DNA of 64,000 nucleotides. Origin: Oscillospiraceae bacterium. GTDB lineage: Bacteria > Bacillota > Clostridia > Oscillospirales > Ruminococcaceae. The number at the start of each line of letters is the position of its first letter. The first letter of the stretch is position 1. Location: positions 1 to 64,000 of the forward strand of contig JAJQIG010000015.1 in assembly GCA_021199335.1 (NCBI GenBank). The letters run 5' to 3'. Under the pieces are notes generated by a model. The model was not told the DNA's origin and did no database searches. It worked only from the letters and a program-made list of their open reading frames with translations. A program made the position numbers and the translations under genes. Positions 9,116 to 17,233 of this stretch are shown in pieces.

Positions 9116-9934
9116 ATGCGGGTTATGAAAATTTCGGTTTTTTATCACCACGTATGCGAGGCGGCAAAGCAGCGTAATATCCCAATTGAAGCGGTTCTTG
9201 AAAAGGTTAAGCTTCTCGGTATTGATTACGCTGAATTTGATATAGGAGATCTCCGTTCGGATGAAAATTTCCGTCTGCTTGAAAAGGCAGGGATGAAGAT
9301 TTCCTCCGTTTACGGTCTATATGACTTTGCGGAAAATCCCAATGGTTTTCGTGGGGAGTATCATTGCAGGCGTGCCGCAGAGCTTGGCGCAGGGAAGGTT
9401 ATGATTATCCCGGGCTTTTACAGCTCGCAGAATCCCACCGTTATGGAAAAGGAACGTGAAAGTATGCTCTCGGCAATGTCGGAAATGTGCGGAATTGCGG
9501 AGGAGTACGGCGTTATTCCGACTGTGGAGGATTACGATGATTTCAATAGCCCGATTTCAACTGCGGAAAGGATGAAATGGTTCGCCGACCGTATTCCGCA
9601 GCTGAAAATTACATTTGATACGGGCAATTTTATGTACAGCGCACAGTCTGAATTGTACGCCTTTGAGCTGCTTGAGGACAAAATAGTCCACGTCCACTGC
9701 AAGGATAGGAGCATGACCCCCGATTCAAGGTGCGAAATGAGAAATTCGGTTAACGGAATCGAGATGTACGCTTGCCCCGTCGGTTTCGGCTGCGTTCCCG
9801 TGGGTGAAATAGTGCGTGAATTGGAAAAATCGGGATATGACGGAATTTATACCATTGAGCATTACGGAGCGTATGACCAGCTTGAATTTATTGAACGATC
9901 TGTGGAAAATATTAAGAAAATGGCGGGGGATTAG
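9116..9934 (+). CDS. Sugar phosphate isomerase/epimerase, AP-endonuclease-2 fold
   Basis: The 272-residue TIM-barrel protein of the xylose-isomerase-like superfamily shows metal-site residues in order: VEDYDDF (Glu), ITFDTGNF (Asp), VHVHCKD (His/Asp) and YTIEHYG (Glu). Family members isomerise or epimerise ketoses or inositols. It lies directly before a ThuA-like gene, which suggests carbohydrate catabolism. The ATG at 9116 follows AAGGTG; an internal ATG at codon 4 is an alternative start. Confidence 0.8.
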   Translation: MRVMKISVFYHHVCEAAKQRNIPIEAVLEKVKLLGIDYAEFDIGDLRSDENFRLLEKAGMKISSVYGLYDFAENPNGFRGEYHCRRAAELGAGKVMIIPGFYSSQNPTVMEKERESMLSAMSEMCGIAEEYGVIPTVEDYDDFNSPISTAERMKWFADRIPQLKITFDTGNFMYSAQSELYAFELLEDKIVHVHCKDRSMTPDSRCEMRNSVNGIEMYACPVGFGCVPVGEIVRELEKSGYDGIYTIEHYGAYDQLEFIERSVENIKKMAGD

Positions 9935-9974
9935 ACTTTCCCCGCCGATAATTTTTGTTTAAGGATGCGAATCT

Positions 9975-10676
9975 ATGATAAAGGTAACGGTGTGGAACGA
10001 ATTTGTTCACGAAAGGGAATATGAGGGGATAAAGAGGATTTATCCAAACGGAATACATGGCTGCATTGCGGATTTTCTCCAAAAAAATGAGGATATAACC
10101 GTCCGATGCGCAACACTTGATATGCCAAATCAGGGGATTTCAGATGAGATTCTTGCCGATACGGACGTCCTTATTTGGTGGGCGCACGCACGGCATGAGG
10201 ATATTTCGGATGAAAATGTTCGGCTTATTCAAAATCATGTGCTTTCGGGAATGGGATTTATTGGACTTCATTCCGCTCATTTCAGTAAGGTAATGAAAGC
10301 GCTCCTCGGAACGTCCATGACACTCCATTGGCGGCACGGCGACAGGGAAAAGCTGTGGTGTACTGCGCCCTATCACCCCATTGCGGCGGGGGTCGAGCCA
10401 TGCATAGAAATCCCCGAGGAGGAGATGTACGGCGAGTTCTTCGACATTCCAAAGCCCGATGATGTTGTTTTTACAGGCTGGTTCGGCGGCGGCGAGGTTT
10501 TTCGCAGCGGCTGCACCTTCACAAGGGGAATGGGCAAAATATTCTATTTCCAGCCGGGGCATGAGGAGTATCCCATCTACTATATGCCGCAAATTCAGCG
10601 GATAATAACCAATGCCGTAAGGTGGGCAAAGCCCGAATCAAGGCTTGATAAGTTTCCCGAGTGCTCTGCCGATTGA
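9975..10676 (+). CDS. ThuA-like (trehalose utilisation) domain protein
   Basis: The 233-residue protein has the ThuA class-I glutamine amidotransferase-like fold: DVLIWWAHARHE, GMGFIGLHSAHFSK, LHWRHGDREKLW and GKIFYFQPGHEEYP. ThuA is linked to trehalose and related disaccharide use in rhizobia, but the biochemical role is only partly known. It lies 40 bp after the isomerase gene and is probably in the same operon. Confidence 0.82.
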   Translation: MIKVTVWNEFVHEREYEGIKRIYPNGIHGCIADFLQKNEDITVRCATLDMPNQGISDEILADTDVLIWWAHARHEDISDENVRLIQNHVLSGMGFIGLHSAHFSKVMKALLGTSMTLHWRHGDREKLWCTAPYHPIAAGVEPCIEIPEEEMYGEFFDIPKPDDVVFTGWFGGGEVFRSGCTFTRGMGKIFYFQPGHEEYPIYYMPQIQRIITNAVRWAKPESRLDKFPECSAD

Positions 10677-10704
10677 CAAAATTTCATTTTTTTTGTAAAA
10701 ACCC

Positions 10705-10734
10705 TTGACAAGCATTGCGGAGGTGTGGTAAAAT
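10705..10734 (+). promoter_or_regulatory. Promoter of the rpmG-secE-nusG operon
   Basis: Consensus TTGACA (10705-10710) and TAAAAT (10729-10734) are separated by 18 bp. The leader to rpmG is about 210 nt. Confidence 0.85.
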
Positions 10735-10740
10735 TAAATT

Positions 10741-10811
10741 ACCTCTTGCAGAGGTCTATTTTTTTGTGCCCTCATTTAAATAAGGCGCAGATTCATAATG
10801 TATTGACCTCT
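10741..10811 (+). promoter_or_regulatory. Putative attenuator in the rpmG leader
   Basis: Immediately after the promoter, ACCTCT (10741-10746) can pair with AGAGGT (10750-10755), followed by CTATTTTTTT; this looks like a small intrinsic terminator. GACCTCT at 10805-10811 is complementary to AGAGGTC at 10750-10756 and could form a competing structure. What would switch it is unknown. Confidence 0.45.
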
Positions 10812-10953
10812 CGACAACAATCTACGCATCGCACAGCAATGCCGTGTGTTTTCGTATAGTTCATTGAATTGCCATAGAGGGAGGCACAGGGACATCAGTT
10901 CCTGCGAAATCGAAACGCTTCGTTTAAAGAAGCATTTAATAGGAGGTGCCGAT

Positions 10954-11103
10954 ATGAGAGTAAAGGTAACATTAGCCTGCACAGAGTGCAAACAGCGTAA
11001 CTACAATACCAAGAAAAACAAAAAGAACGACCCGGACAGACTTGAAATGAATAAGTATTGTAAGTTCTGCAAAAAGCATACTCTTCACAAGGAAACCAAG
11101 TAA
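10954..11103 (+). CDS. rpmG: 50S ribosomal protein L33
   Basis: The 49-residue basic protein begins [17 protein letters not shown] and has two CxxC-type pairs (CTEC, CKFC), so it is the zinc-binding form of L33. AGGAGGTG lies upstream of the ATG. It is the first gene of rpmG-secE-nusG-rplK-rplA, a standard Firmicute order. Confidence 0.95.
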   Translation: MRVKVTLACTECKQRNYNTKKNKKNDPDRLEMNKYCKFCKKHTLHKETK

Positions 11104-11119
11104 AGGTGAGGTGTGAATA

Positions 11120-11410
11120 ATGGCTGATAGCAAGAAAAAATCCATAATCGCACAGGCTGAGGCTAAGGCTGAAAAAATGGCAAAGGAAAGCTCGAAGAAA
11201 TCAAAGTCCAAGGGCGGAAAAAAGTCCAACCGTGTGGTTAAGTATTTTAGGGATCTTAGAGGCGAAATAAAAAAAGTAGTATGGCCAAGCAGACAGAAGG
11301 TCATCAATAATACAACAGTCGTAGTTGTTGTAATGTGCGTCTGCGGTATTGTAATTTGGGGTATCGACAGCGGACTTGCCGCTCTTCTCAAGCTCGGTCT
11401 TGGCGGCTGA
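11120..11410 (+). CDS. secE: Preprotein translocase subunit SecE
   Basis: The 96-residue protein has a Lys-rich cytoplasmic N-terminus (about 40 residues), the conserved amphipathic segment FRDLRGEIKKVVWPSRQKV, and one C-terminal membrane helix. It clamps SecY in the translocon. It starts 16 bp after rpmG. Confidence 0.95.
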   Translation: MADSKKKSIIAQAEAKAEKMAKESSKKSKSKGGKKSNRVVKYFRDLRGEIKKVVWPSRQKVINNTTVVVVVMCVCGIVIWGIDSGLAALLKLGLGG

Positions 11411-11485
11411 TTTTGTTCGGAGAGTGAGTGCAAATCCCGCAGGTTGGCTTTTCCTGCGGCTCTATAACGAAAGGAAGATAGAAGA

Positions 11486-12022
11486 ATGTCAGAAGCTGCA
11501 AAATGGTATGTCATTCACACCTATTCCGGTTATGAGAATAAGGTAGCACAAACTATCCTTAAGGTAGTCGATAACCGTAATCTTCATGACCTTATCCCCG
11601 AGGTTAAGGTTCCGACCGAATTGGTTAAGGAAATGACCGAGTCAAATAAGGAACGTGAAGTTGAGAGAAAAATTTTCCCCGGATATGTTTTGGTGAAAAT
11701 GGTTCTTAACGATGATTCATGGTATGTTGTAAGAAATACAAGGGGCGTTACGGGATTTGTCGGCCCCGCATCAAAGCCCGTTCCTCTTTCCGATAAGGAG
11801 GTTGCCGCTCTCGGCGTTGATAGGATTTCAACCGCCGTTGAGATAAACATTAAGGAGGGCGACAGGGTTAAGATTTCTTCAGGTACTATGGAAGGCTTTG
11901 TCGGAGAAGTCAAGGGCATTAATACGGAGGATATGACGGTTGACGTTTCCGTATCTATGTTCGGACGTGAAACCCTTGCAACACTCGGTATTTCAATGGT
12001 TTCAAAAGCGGATGAATATTAA
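11486..12022 (+). CDS. nusG: Transcription elongation/termination factor NusG
   Basis: The 178-residue protein has an N-terminal NGN domain (KWYVIHTYSGYENKV, FPGYVLVKM, VRNTRGVTGFVG) and a C-terminal KOW domain (INIKEGDRVKISSGTMEGFVGEV). It binds RNA polymerase and couples transcription to ribosomes or Rho. GAAAGGAAGA lies upstream of the ATG. Confidence 0.96.
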   Translation: MSEAAKWYVIHTYSGYENKVAQTILKVVDNRNLHDLIPEVKVPTELVKEMTESNKEREVERKIFPGYVLVKMVLNDDSWYVVRNTRGVTGFVGPASKPVPLSDKEVAALGVDRISTAVEINIKEGDRVKISSGTMEGFVGEVKGINTEDMTVDVSVSMFGRETLATLGISMVSKADEY

Positions 12023-12102
12023 TTCTTCCAAAGATGTAAAAAATTAAAAACTTGTTTGAATCCCGTTTGAGGATTCTTGTATATTACGGAGGTGCGTTTA
12101 AA

Positions 12103-12528
12103 ATGGCACAGAAAGTCGTTGGCTTAATTAAGCTTCAGATTGCAGCAGGTAAGGCTACTCCTGCTCCCCCTGTTGGCCCTGCTCTCGGTCAGCATGGTGT
12201 AAATATTATGGCATTCACAAAGGAATTTAATGAAAGAACAAAGAACGATATCGGTCTTATCATTCCTGTTGTAATTACAGTGTATGCAGATCGTTCATTC
12301 TCTTTTGTAACAAAGACTCCGCCGGCAGCTGTTCTTATCAAGAAGGCAATCGGTATCGAAAGCGGTTCCGGTGTTCCTAACAAGACTAAGGTTGGAAAGA
12401 TCACTAAGGACCAGATTCGTAAGATTGCTGAAACCAAGATGCCCGACCTCAATGCGGCTAACATTGATACCGCTATGAGCATGATTGCGGGCACAGCTCG
12501 TTCTATGGGCGTTGAGGTTGTTGACTGA
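12103..12528 (+). CDS. rplK: 50S ribosomal protein L11
   Basis: The 141-residue protein has the typical length and sequence ([35 protein letters not shown], a C-terminal RNA-binding domain, SMGVEV end). It forms the GTPase-associated centre. The reading frame is open 51 nt upstream, but ACGGAGGTG places the start at 12103. Confidence 0.97.
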   Translation: MAQKVVGLIKLQIAAGKATPAPPVGPALGQHGVNIMAFTKEFNERTKNDIGLIIPVVITVYADRSFSFVTKTPPAAVLIKKAIGIESGSGVPNKTKVGKITKDQIRKIAETKMPDLNAANIDTAMSMIAGTARSMGVEVVD

Positions 12529-12566
12529 TTGAGCGCCGAGGCGGACATTTAGTTTCCGTCAGCCTA

Positions 12567-12630
12567 TGGTGGGAGGAAATATCCGCTATAAGTCCCGCAG
12601 AGGGCAGTCCCAAACGGGACATTACCACTT
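12567..12630 (+). promoter_or_regulatory. Probable L1-binding leader before rplA
   Basis: A closing TGGT (12567-12570) / ACCA (12624-12627) stem flanks a GGGAGG...CCGCTA core and an inner perfect GTCCCG/CGGGAC hairpin (12592-12597 with 12615-12620). GTGGGAGG...ACCAC ahead of rplA recurs in Firmicutes and is thought to mimic the L1 site on 23S rRNA, allowing autogenous repression. The assignment is by pattern, not by a covariance search. Confidence 0.5.
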
Positions 12631-12648
12631 AAAGGAGGATAATTTAAA

Positions 12649-13344
12649 ATGAAACATGGTAAAAAATATAACGAAAGCGCTAAGGCTATTGATAAGTCAA
12701 AGCTTTATGAAACAGCCGAAGCACTTGATTTAACTTGTAAAAATGCAAAGGCTAAGTTTGATGAAACAATTGAGGTTCACATTCGTCTTGGCGTTGATTC
12801 ACGTCACGCTGACCAGCAGGTAAGAGGCGCTGTTGTTCTTCCTAACGGTACAGGTAAGAATGTAAGAGTTCTTGTTTTCTGTAAGCCGGAAAAGGTTGAA
12901 GCTGCAAAGGCTGCAGGCGCTGATTATGCAGGCGCTGAAGAATTCGCAGACAAAATCCTCAAGGAAAACTGGATGGATTTTGACGTTGTAATCGCTTCAC
13001 CCGATATGATGGGCCTTGTAGGTCGTCTTGGTAGGGTTCTCGGACCTCGCGGACTTATGCCTAACCCCAAGGCAGGAACAGTTGCCCCCGATGTTGCTAA
13101 GGCTGTAACAGAAGCTAAGGCAGGTAAGATTGAATATCGTCTTGATAAGACAAATATTATTCACTGCCCAATCGGCAAGGCTTCATTCGGCGCTGAAAAG
13201 CTTGATGAAAACCTCAATACACTTCTTGAAGCTGTAGCAAAGGCTAAGCCTGCTGCTGCAAAGGGTACTTATTTCAAGTCCTGCGTAGTAACATCTACAA
13301 TGGGTGTAGGTATTCCCGTAAATACAGCTAAGTACGGTGTTTGA
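12649..13344 (+). CDS. rplA: 50S ribosomal protein L1
   Basis: The 231-residue L1 includes the signature [20 protein letters not shown] and PNPKAGT. It binds the L1 stalk and moves E-site tRNA, and it can repress its own operon. AAAGGAGG precedes the ATG. A strong terminator follows directly, so rplJ-rplL are not co-transcribed here. Confidence 0.96.
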   Translation: MKHGKKYNESAKAIDKSKLYETAEALDLTCKNAKAKFDETIEVHIRLGVDSRHADQQVRGAVVLPNGTGKNVRVLVFCKPEKVEAAKAAGADYAGAEEFADKILKENWMDFDVVIASPDMMGLVGRLGRVLGPRGLMPNPKAGTVAPDVAKAVTEAKAGKIEYRLDKTNIIHCPIGKASFGAEKLDENLNTLLEAVAKAKPAAAKGTYFKSCVVTSTMGVGIPVNTAKYGV

Positions 13345-13364
13345 TTTGAGATAATAAAAGCGGG

Positions 13365-13398
13365 CTTCCGTCCGGCAGGTCTGTCGGGCGGAAGTTTT
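13365..13398 (+). terminator. Terminator of the rpmG-rplA operon
   Basis: A 14-bp stem with two G-U pairs (arms 13365-13378 and 13381-13394) is followed by TTTT, 20 bp after the rplA stop. Confidence 0.85.
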
Positions 13399-13446
13399 CG
13401 TATAACTGCGTAAATTATTTAAACAGAGTAAGATTTGGAAACTGCA

Positions 13447-13962
13447 ATGATGTATTTTCGCAAAATTCGAACTCCTATCGGAATTCTCGAAGCCGAAAGC
13501 GACGGGAATAGTATTACTGCTTTGAATTATTTGGATTGCGTTCCCACATTTAAGGAAGGACTTTTATTTTATCCAAAGAAATCCGAGCTTAACGAACCGT
13601 GTCCCGATGCAATAATGGCGCTTGAGGATTGGCTCTTTGCCTACTTTAACGGAGAAAATGCGGAGATTTGTTTCCCACTAAACCCCAAAGGTACAGAGTT
13701 CCGACTTATGATATGGAAAATGCTCAGGGAAATTCCGTATGGCGAAACCATAACCTACAGTGAGCTTGCCGAAAAGGCTGCCGCAGAGATGGGGAAGCCA
13801 TGTATGTCTGCCCAAGCGGTCGGAGGAGCTCTTGGAAGAAACCCGATTCCAATTGTTATCCCGTGTCATAGGGTAATAGGGAAAAACGGCTCACTGACAG
13901 GATTTGCGTGGGGAATTGATGTAAAGGAAAGGCTGCTCAAAATCGAGGGCGTACTTAAATGA
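13447..13962 (+). CDS. ogt: Methylated-DNA--protein-cysteine methyltransferase
   Basis: The roughly 171-residue O6-alkylguanine-DNA alkyltransferase has the active-site motif IPIVIPCHRVIG, a helix-turn-helix segment (YGETITYSELAE) and the conserved GGALGRNP. It transfers alkyl groups to its own Cys in a suicide reaction. Start choice is uncertain: TTG at 13435, ATG at 13447 and ATG at 13450 are all in frame, and the SD is weak. Confidence 0.92.
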   Translation: MMYFRKIRTPIGILEAESDGNSITALNYLDCVPTFKEGLLFYPKKSELNEPCPDAIMALEDWLFAYFNGENAEICFPLNPKGTEFRLMIWKMLREIPYGETITYSELAEKAAAEMGKPCMSAQAVGGALGRNPIPIVIPCHRVIGKNGSLTGFAWGIDVKERLLKIEGVLK

Positions 13963-14011
13963 CCGCTTCGTATATCGAACAAAGGGTAAAATATAGTGAA
14001 AGGGGATTTTT

Positions 14012-15850
14012 ATGGATGCATTTATCGATGCTGTTGCGAATATCAACGGCAAAATAAATGGCGTGGTGTGGGGAATACCTATGCTTGTGCTGCTTATTGC
14101 AACGGGTATTTACATGACGATAAGGACAGGCTTTTTTCAGGTGACCAAAATTAAAACATGGGCAAATGAAACATTCCTCGCTATTTTTAAGAAAAAATCC
14201 GTTACAAAGACTAAGGAGAAAAAGGCTATCTCCCAATTTCAGGCGCTTTCAACCGCCCTTGCCGCAACAATTGGTACGGGTAACATTGCCGGTGTCGCTA
14301 CCGCTGTCTGTATAGGCGGTCCGGGGGCAGTCTTTTGGATGTGGCTTTCGGCATTTTTCGGCATGATGACTAACTTTTCCGAGAATGTTCTGGGAATCTA
14401 TTTCCGCAAAAAGAACGTCAAGGGCGAGTGGTCGGGCGGCGCAATGTACTATATTGAAGAGGGACTCAAGGAGCGGAAGGGCTTAAAGCATATCGCCAAG
14501 CCGCTGTCCGTTTTGTTTGCTATCTTTTGCGTTCTTGCTTCATTCGGTATAGGAAATATGGCGCAGGTAAATTCAATTTCAAGCGCAATGAGCTCAAATT
14601 TCGGAATTCCCGCAATCGTTACGGGCATTGTTCTTGCGGCTGTTGCCGCGCTCGTTGTTATCGGCGGAATTAAGAGAATTGCAGGCGTTGCGGAGAAGTT
14701 CGTGCCTTTTATGGCGGTGTTCTATATTGTTGGATGCCTGTTTATCTTCATATCCAACTTTAAGCAAATCCCCTATGTTTTCTCCAGCATCTTCTCCAAT
14801 GCCTTCTCTTTCAGCGCAGTTGCGGGAGGAGTAGGCGGTTATATAATTAAACGCGCCGTAACAATGGGATTCAAGAGGGGAGTTTTCTCCAACGAAGCGG
14901 GCCTTGGCTCATCCGTTATGGTTCACTCCGCTTCAGATGTAAAAGAGCCTGTTATCCAGGGAATGTGGGGAATTTTTGAGGTATTCTTCGATACGATTAT
15001 CGTCTGCACCCTTACAGCCTTTGTTATACTTTCAAGCCCCGCAAATTCCGTAAGCCTTGACGACGCGCTGAATAATATTTCAACCTCAGGGCAGTATTTT
15101 GAAATCCACACAAGCACCGACGGCGGAGTTGTTAATCTTATAGATGACAACATTAATTTCAAGCTCGAAATCGCCCCCGATGATGCCGAGGAGGGTACAT
15201 ATACCGAATATGCTGCGAAAACAATATACGGTCAGGAGCTTACCGTCCGCCTTTTGAACAGCGCCGCTGCGGAGGACGAGGATGATTTTACCTACGCAAA
15301 TGTTATGGAAATGAAAGGCGTTCAGGGCAAAAATGACGATGGCACACCAATGACGGACGAAAACGGAAATCCCGTTATTACCTCCGTGGAAATAAGCGAG
15401 GTCAACGGAGTTCCCCTTGTAACCTATGCATTCAGCCAGAGATTGGGAACATTTTCGGGAAAAATTCTTGCGATTGCAATTCTACTCTTTGCATTTTCAA
15501 CAACCCTTGGCTGGTCATTCTACGGAACAAAGGCGCTCGAATATCTTCTCGGAACAAGGGCAACCGTTGTCTATAAGGTAATCTTCGTGCTGTTCATTAT
15601 TGTCGGCTGTACAATGAATCTCAGCCTTGCATGGGATATTGCCGATACATTCAACGGACTTATGGCGATACCGAACCTTATCGGTGTTCTTGCGCTTTCG
15701 GGAATTGTTATTTCAATTACCAAAAATTATATCAGCAGACGAATTAAGAAGGATAATACCGATATTAAGCCAATGATTTCCGCTTATCCCGAAATTCAGG
15801 ACGAGCAGGAGACTAAAATGCGTGAGGAGTATGCCGCAGAAAATCGGTAA
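14012..15850 (+). CDS. Sodium:alanine/glycine symporter family protein (AGCS)
   Basis: The 612-residue polytopic protein shows AGCS hallmarks: IRTGFFQV, FQALSTALAATIGTGNIAGVATA, GGPGAVFWMW, a GGAMYYIEEGL stretch and GVFSNEAGLGSS. The family uses Na+ to import alanine or glycine. Usual length is 440-490 residues. The excess is a hydrophilic, acidic insertion at roughly residues 355-480, between two late membrane helices and beginning just after ILSSPANSV. It contains an Asp/Asn-rich stretch (NDDGTPMTDENGNP). The insertion probably faces outward; its role is unknown. Confidence 0.9.
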   Translation: MDAFIDAVANINGKINGVVWGIPMLVLLIATGIYMTIRTGFFQVTKIKTWANETFLAIFKKKSVTKTKEKKAISQFQALSTALAATIGTGNIAGVATAVCIGGPGAVFWMWLSAFFGMMTNFSENVLGIYFRKKNVKGEWSGGAMYYIEEGLKERKGLKHIAKPLSVLFAIFCVLASFGIGNMAQVNSISSAMSSNFGIPAIVTGIVLAAVAALVVIGGIKRIAGVAEKFVPFMAVFYIVGCLFIFISNFKQIPYVFSSIFSNAFSFSAVAGGVGGYIIKRAVTMGFKRGVFSNEAGLGSSVMVHSASDVKEPVIQGMWGIFEVFFDTIIVCTLTAFVILSSPANSVSLDDALNNISTSGQYFEIHTSTDGGVVNLIDDNINFKLEIAPDDAEEGTYTEYAAKTIYGQELTVRLLNSAAAEDEDDFTYANVMEMKGVQGKNDDGTPMTDENGNPVITSVEISEVNGVPLVTYAFSQRLGTFSGKILAIAILLFAFSTTLGWSFYGTKALEYLLGTRATVVYKVIFVLFIIVGCTMNLSLAWDIADTFNGLMAIPNLIGVLALSGIVISITKNYISRRIKKDNTDIKPMISAYPEIQDEQETKMREEYAAENR

Positions 15851-15884
15851 TTTACAATAAATAATGAAAATATTGTGAAAACCC

Positions 15885-15912
15885 TTGAAAATATCACTAA
15901 AGGTGGTATAAT
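15885..15912 (+). promoter_or_regulatory. Promoter of yajC
   Basis: TTGAAA (15885-15890) and TATAAT (15907-15912) are separated by 16 bp, about 40 nt before the ATG. Confidence 0.75.
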
Positions 15913-15952
15913 AATTCTATTGCTTAATAAAAAAATCAGGAGGATTGCTATA

Positions 15953-16384
15953 ATGTTAACAGCAGCACAAATTGCATTTGCAGAAACAGCGACAACCACT
16001 GCGGCAAGTCAGGACACTACGGGCAGCATAATCTATATGCTCTGTTCCTTCGGCGTTCTTATTCTTGTTTTCTATTTCTTTATGATTCGCCCGCAGAAGA
16101 AGAAGGAGAAGGAGGCTAAACAGCTTCGTGATAATCTCCAAATCGGTGATGAGGTTACAACCATCGGCGGAATTACAGGAATTGTTGTTCGCAAGACGGA
16201 GGATACCGTTGTTATCGAAACGGGCGGTGACCGCAGCAAGATAAGAGTAAAGCTCTGGGCAATTTCCGAAAACGCTACGGTTCATGATGCCGTTGAGGAA
16301 GCTCCGAAGGCTGTCGCTAAGCCAAAAAAAGAGAAGGCTGAAAAGGCCGAAAAGGCTGAAAAATCGGATCCGGCCAATGAATAA
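15953..16384 (+). CDS. yajC: Preprotein translocase subunit YajC
   Basis: The 143-residue protein has one N-terminal membrane helix (IIYMLCSFGVLILVFYFFMI) followed by RPQKKKEKE, the conserved 'RPQ(Q/K)K' of YajC, and a small beta domain (GDEVTTIGGITGIVVR). The tail is a Lys/Ala/Glu repeat (KAEKAEKAEKS). AGGAGG lies 7-8 nt before the chosen ATG. It is an accessory subunit of SecDF-YajC. Confidence 0.92.
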   Translation: MLTAAQIAFAETATTTAASQDTTGSIIYMLCSFGVLILVFYFFMIRPQKKKEKEAKQLRDNLQIGDEVTTIGGITGIVVRKTEDTVVIETGGDRSKIRVKLWAISENATVHDAVEEAPKAVAKPKKEKAEKAEKAEKSDPANE

Positions 16385-16408
16385 AGCAAATTGCTAAGTC
16401 ATATATTT

Positions 16409-16460
16409 CTCCGCTTTTGCATATGTTTGAATAAATATATGCAAAGGCGGAGGTTTTTTT
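16409..16460 (+). terminator. Terminator of yajC
   Basis: A 16-bp stem (CTCCGC... paired with ...GCGGAG, one G-U pair) is followed by seven T residues. The next ATG begins at the end of the T-run, so some read-through into the membrane gene is likely. Confidence 0.88.
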
Positions 16461-16862
16461 ATGCGTAAAAGTGCTGATAAAAAAGCTGCGGAAAGGATAG
16501 CGGCGACAGTTGCTGTTGCGGCGCTTGCCTGTATCGGCGCAGTTGCGCTCCTGCTGTTTATTTTTGGGGCAGCGGCGGTGAAAATGGATTTTTCGGACGG
16601 CGCATTGTCGGTAATGTCGGGGATTGCCCTTTCGGCGGGGTGCTTTACCGCAGCATATATAGTTTCTTCAAGGAAAAGAAAAAAAGGACTTGTAACGGGG
16701 CTTTTCTGCGGGGCGGTGGTGTTCGCCGTTATTTTCCTTATGTCAATTATCTTCGTAAGAAGCTTCTCGGCAGGAGGATTTATTTCCAAATTGCTCATAA
16801 TTTTGTCATGTTCGGGTATAGGTGGTATAATAGGAGTTAATTCTAAGAGAAGATTTCGTTAA
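16461..16862 (+). CDS. TIGR04086-type small membrane protein
   Basis: The 133-residue protein has four predicted hydrophobic helices and a basic C-terminus (NSKRRFR). By size, topology and position between yajC and the SCIFF peptide it matches the clostridial TIGR04086 membrane family. Function unknown. The annotated ATG lies directly on the yajC terminator tail, so the SD is the GGAGG in the hairpin's descending arm; translation and termination may interfere. Confidence 0.7.
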   Translation: MRKSADKKAAERIAATVAVAALACIGAVALLLFIFGAAAVKMDFSDGALSVMSGIALSAGCFTAAYIVSSRKRKKGLVTGLFCGAVVFAVIFLMSIIFVRSFSAGGFISKLLIILSCSGIGGIIGVNSKRRFR

Positions 16863-16870
16863 AATGACTA

Positions 16871-16899
16871 TTGAAATTTGTCGCAGGCTGTGGTATAAT
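16871..16899 (+). promoter_or_regulatory. Promoter of the SCIFF peptide gene
   Basis: TTGAAA (16871-16876), 17 bp, TATAAT (16894-16899). The leader to the peptide ATG is about 26 nt. Confidence 0.85.
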
Positions 16900-16931
16900 G
16901 ATAAAAATAATTTTTTTTGGAGGTTTTTCCT

Positions 16932-17072
16932 ATGAAGCACATTGTAACTATCAATAAGGCTAACCTTAAAAAAACAGCAGAAAAGGGCGGCTGCGGTAAG
17001 TGCCAGGCTTCCTGCCAGTCTGCTTGTAAGACATCCTGTACTGTTGCTAACCAGAAGTGCGAAAGGGAATAA
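16932..17072 (+). CDS. scfA: SCIFF ranthipeptide precursor (six cysteines in forty-five residues)
   Basis: The 46-residue peptide begins MKHIVTINKANLKKTAEKGG and has six Cys in the core (C-x2-C-x3-C-x3-C-x3-C-x6-C). It is the near-universal clostridial SCIFF peptide. The radical SAM maturase encoded next installs Cys sulfur-to-carbon thioether links, making a ranthipeptide. GGAGG lies 8 nt before the ATG. Ranthipeptides have been tied to quorum sensing and population control in clostridia; the function here is inferred. Confidence 0.95.
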   Translation: MKHIVTINKANLKKTAEKGGCGKCQASCQSACKTSCTVANQKCERE

Positions 17073-17233
17073 GGCTTGGGCTTTTTCCTTGAAGTCTTGG
17101 ACGGGGAGCTTTTGGGGTTCTCCGTCTTAACAAGGCTTTGTGCGCAAATATTTCCGATTGCTGTTATCCCTTGTTTTTGCCGAGAGGCAAACGGCTCGGG
17201 ATTTTTATTTTTTGAAAGGTCAAAGGTTTTTTT
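17073..17233 (+). promoter_or_regulatory. Spacer with hairpins between scfA and scfB
   Basis: The roughly 160-nt spacer contains a GACGGGGAG / CTCCGTC hairpin (around 17100-17128, one bulge) and a smaller TTTGCC-GAGA-GGCAAA hairpin before a T-rich run. Such elements often lower maturase expression relative to the precursor; here that is inference. Confidence 0.4.

Noticed and set aside
10770..10950. tRNA between the promoter and rpmG (common beside secE)
   Set aside because: I could not find a T-loop TTCRANNC or an acceptor stem; only short hairpins are present.
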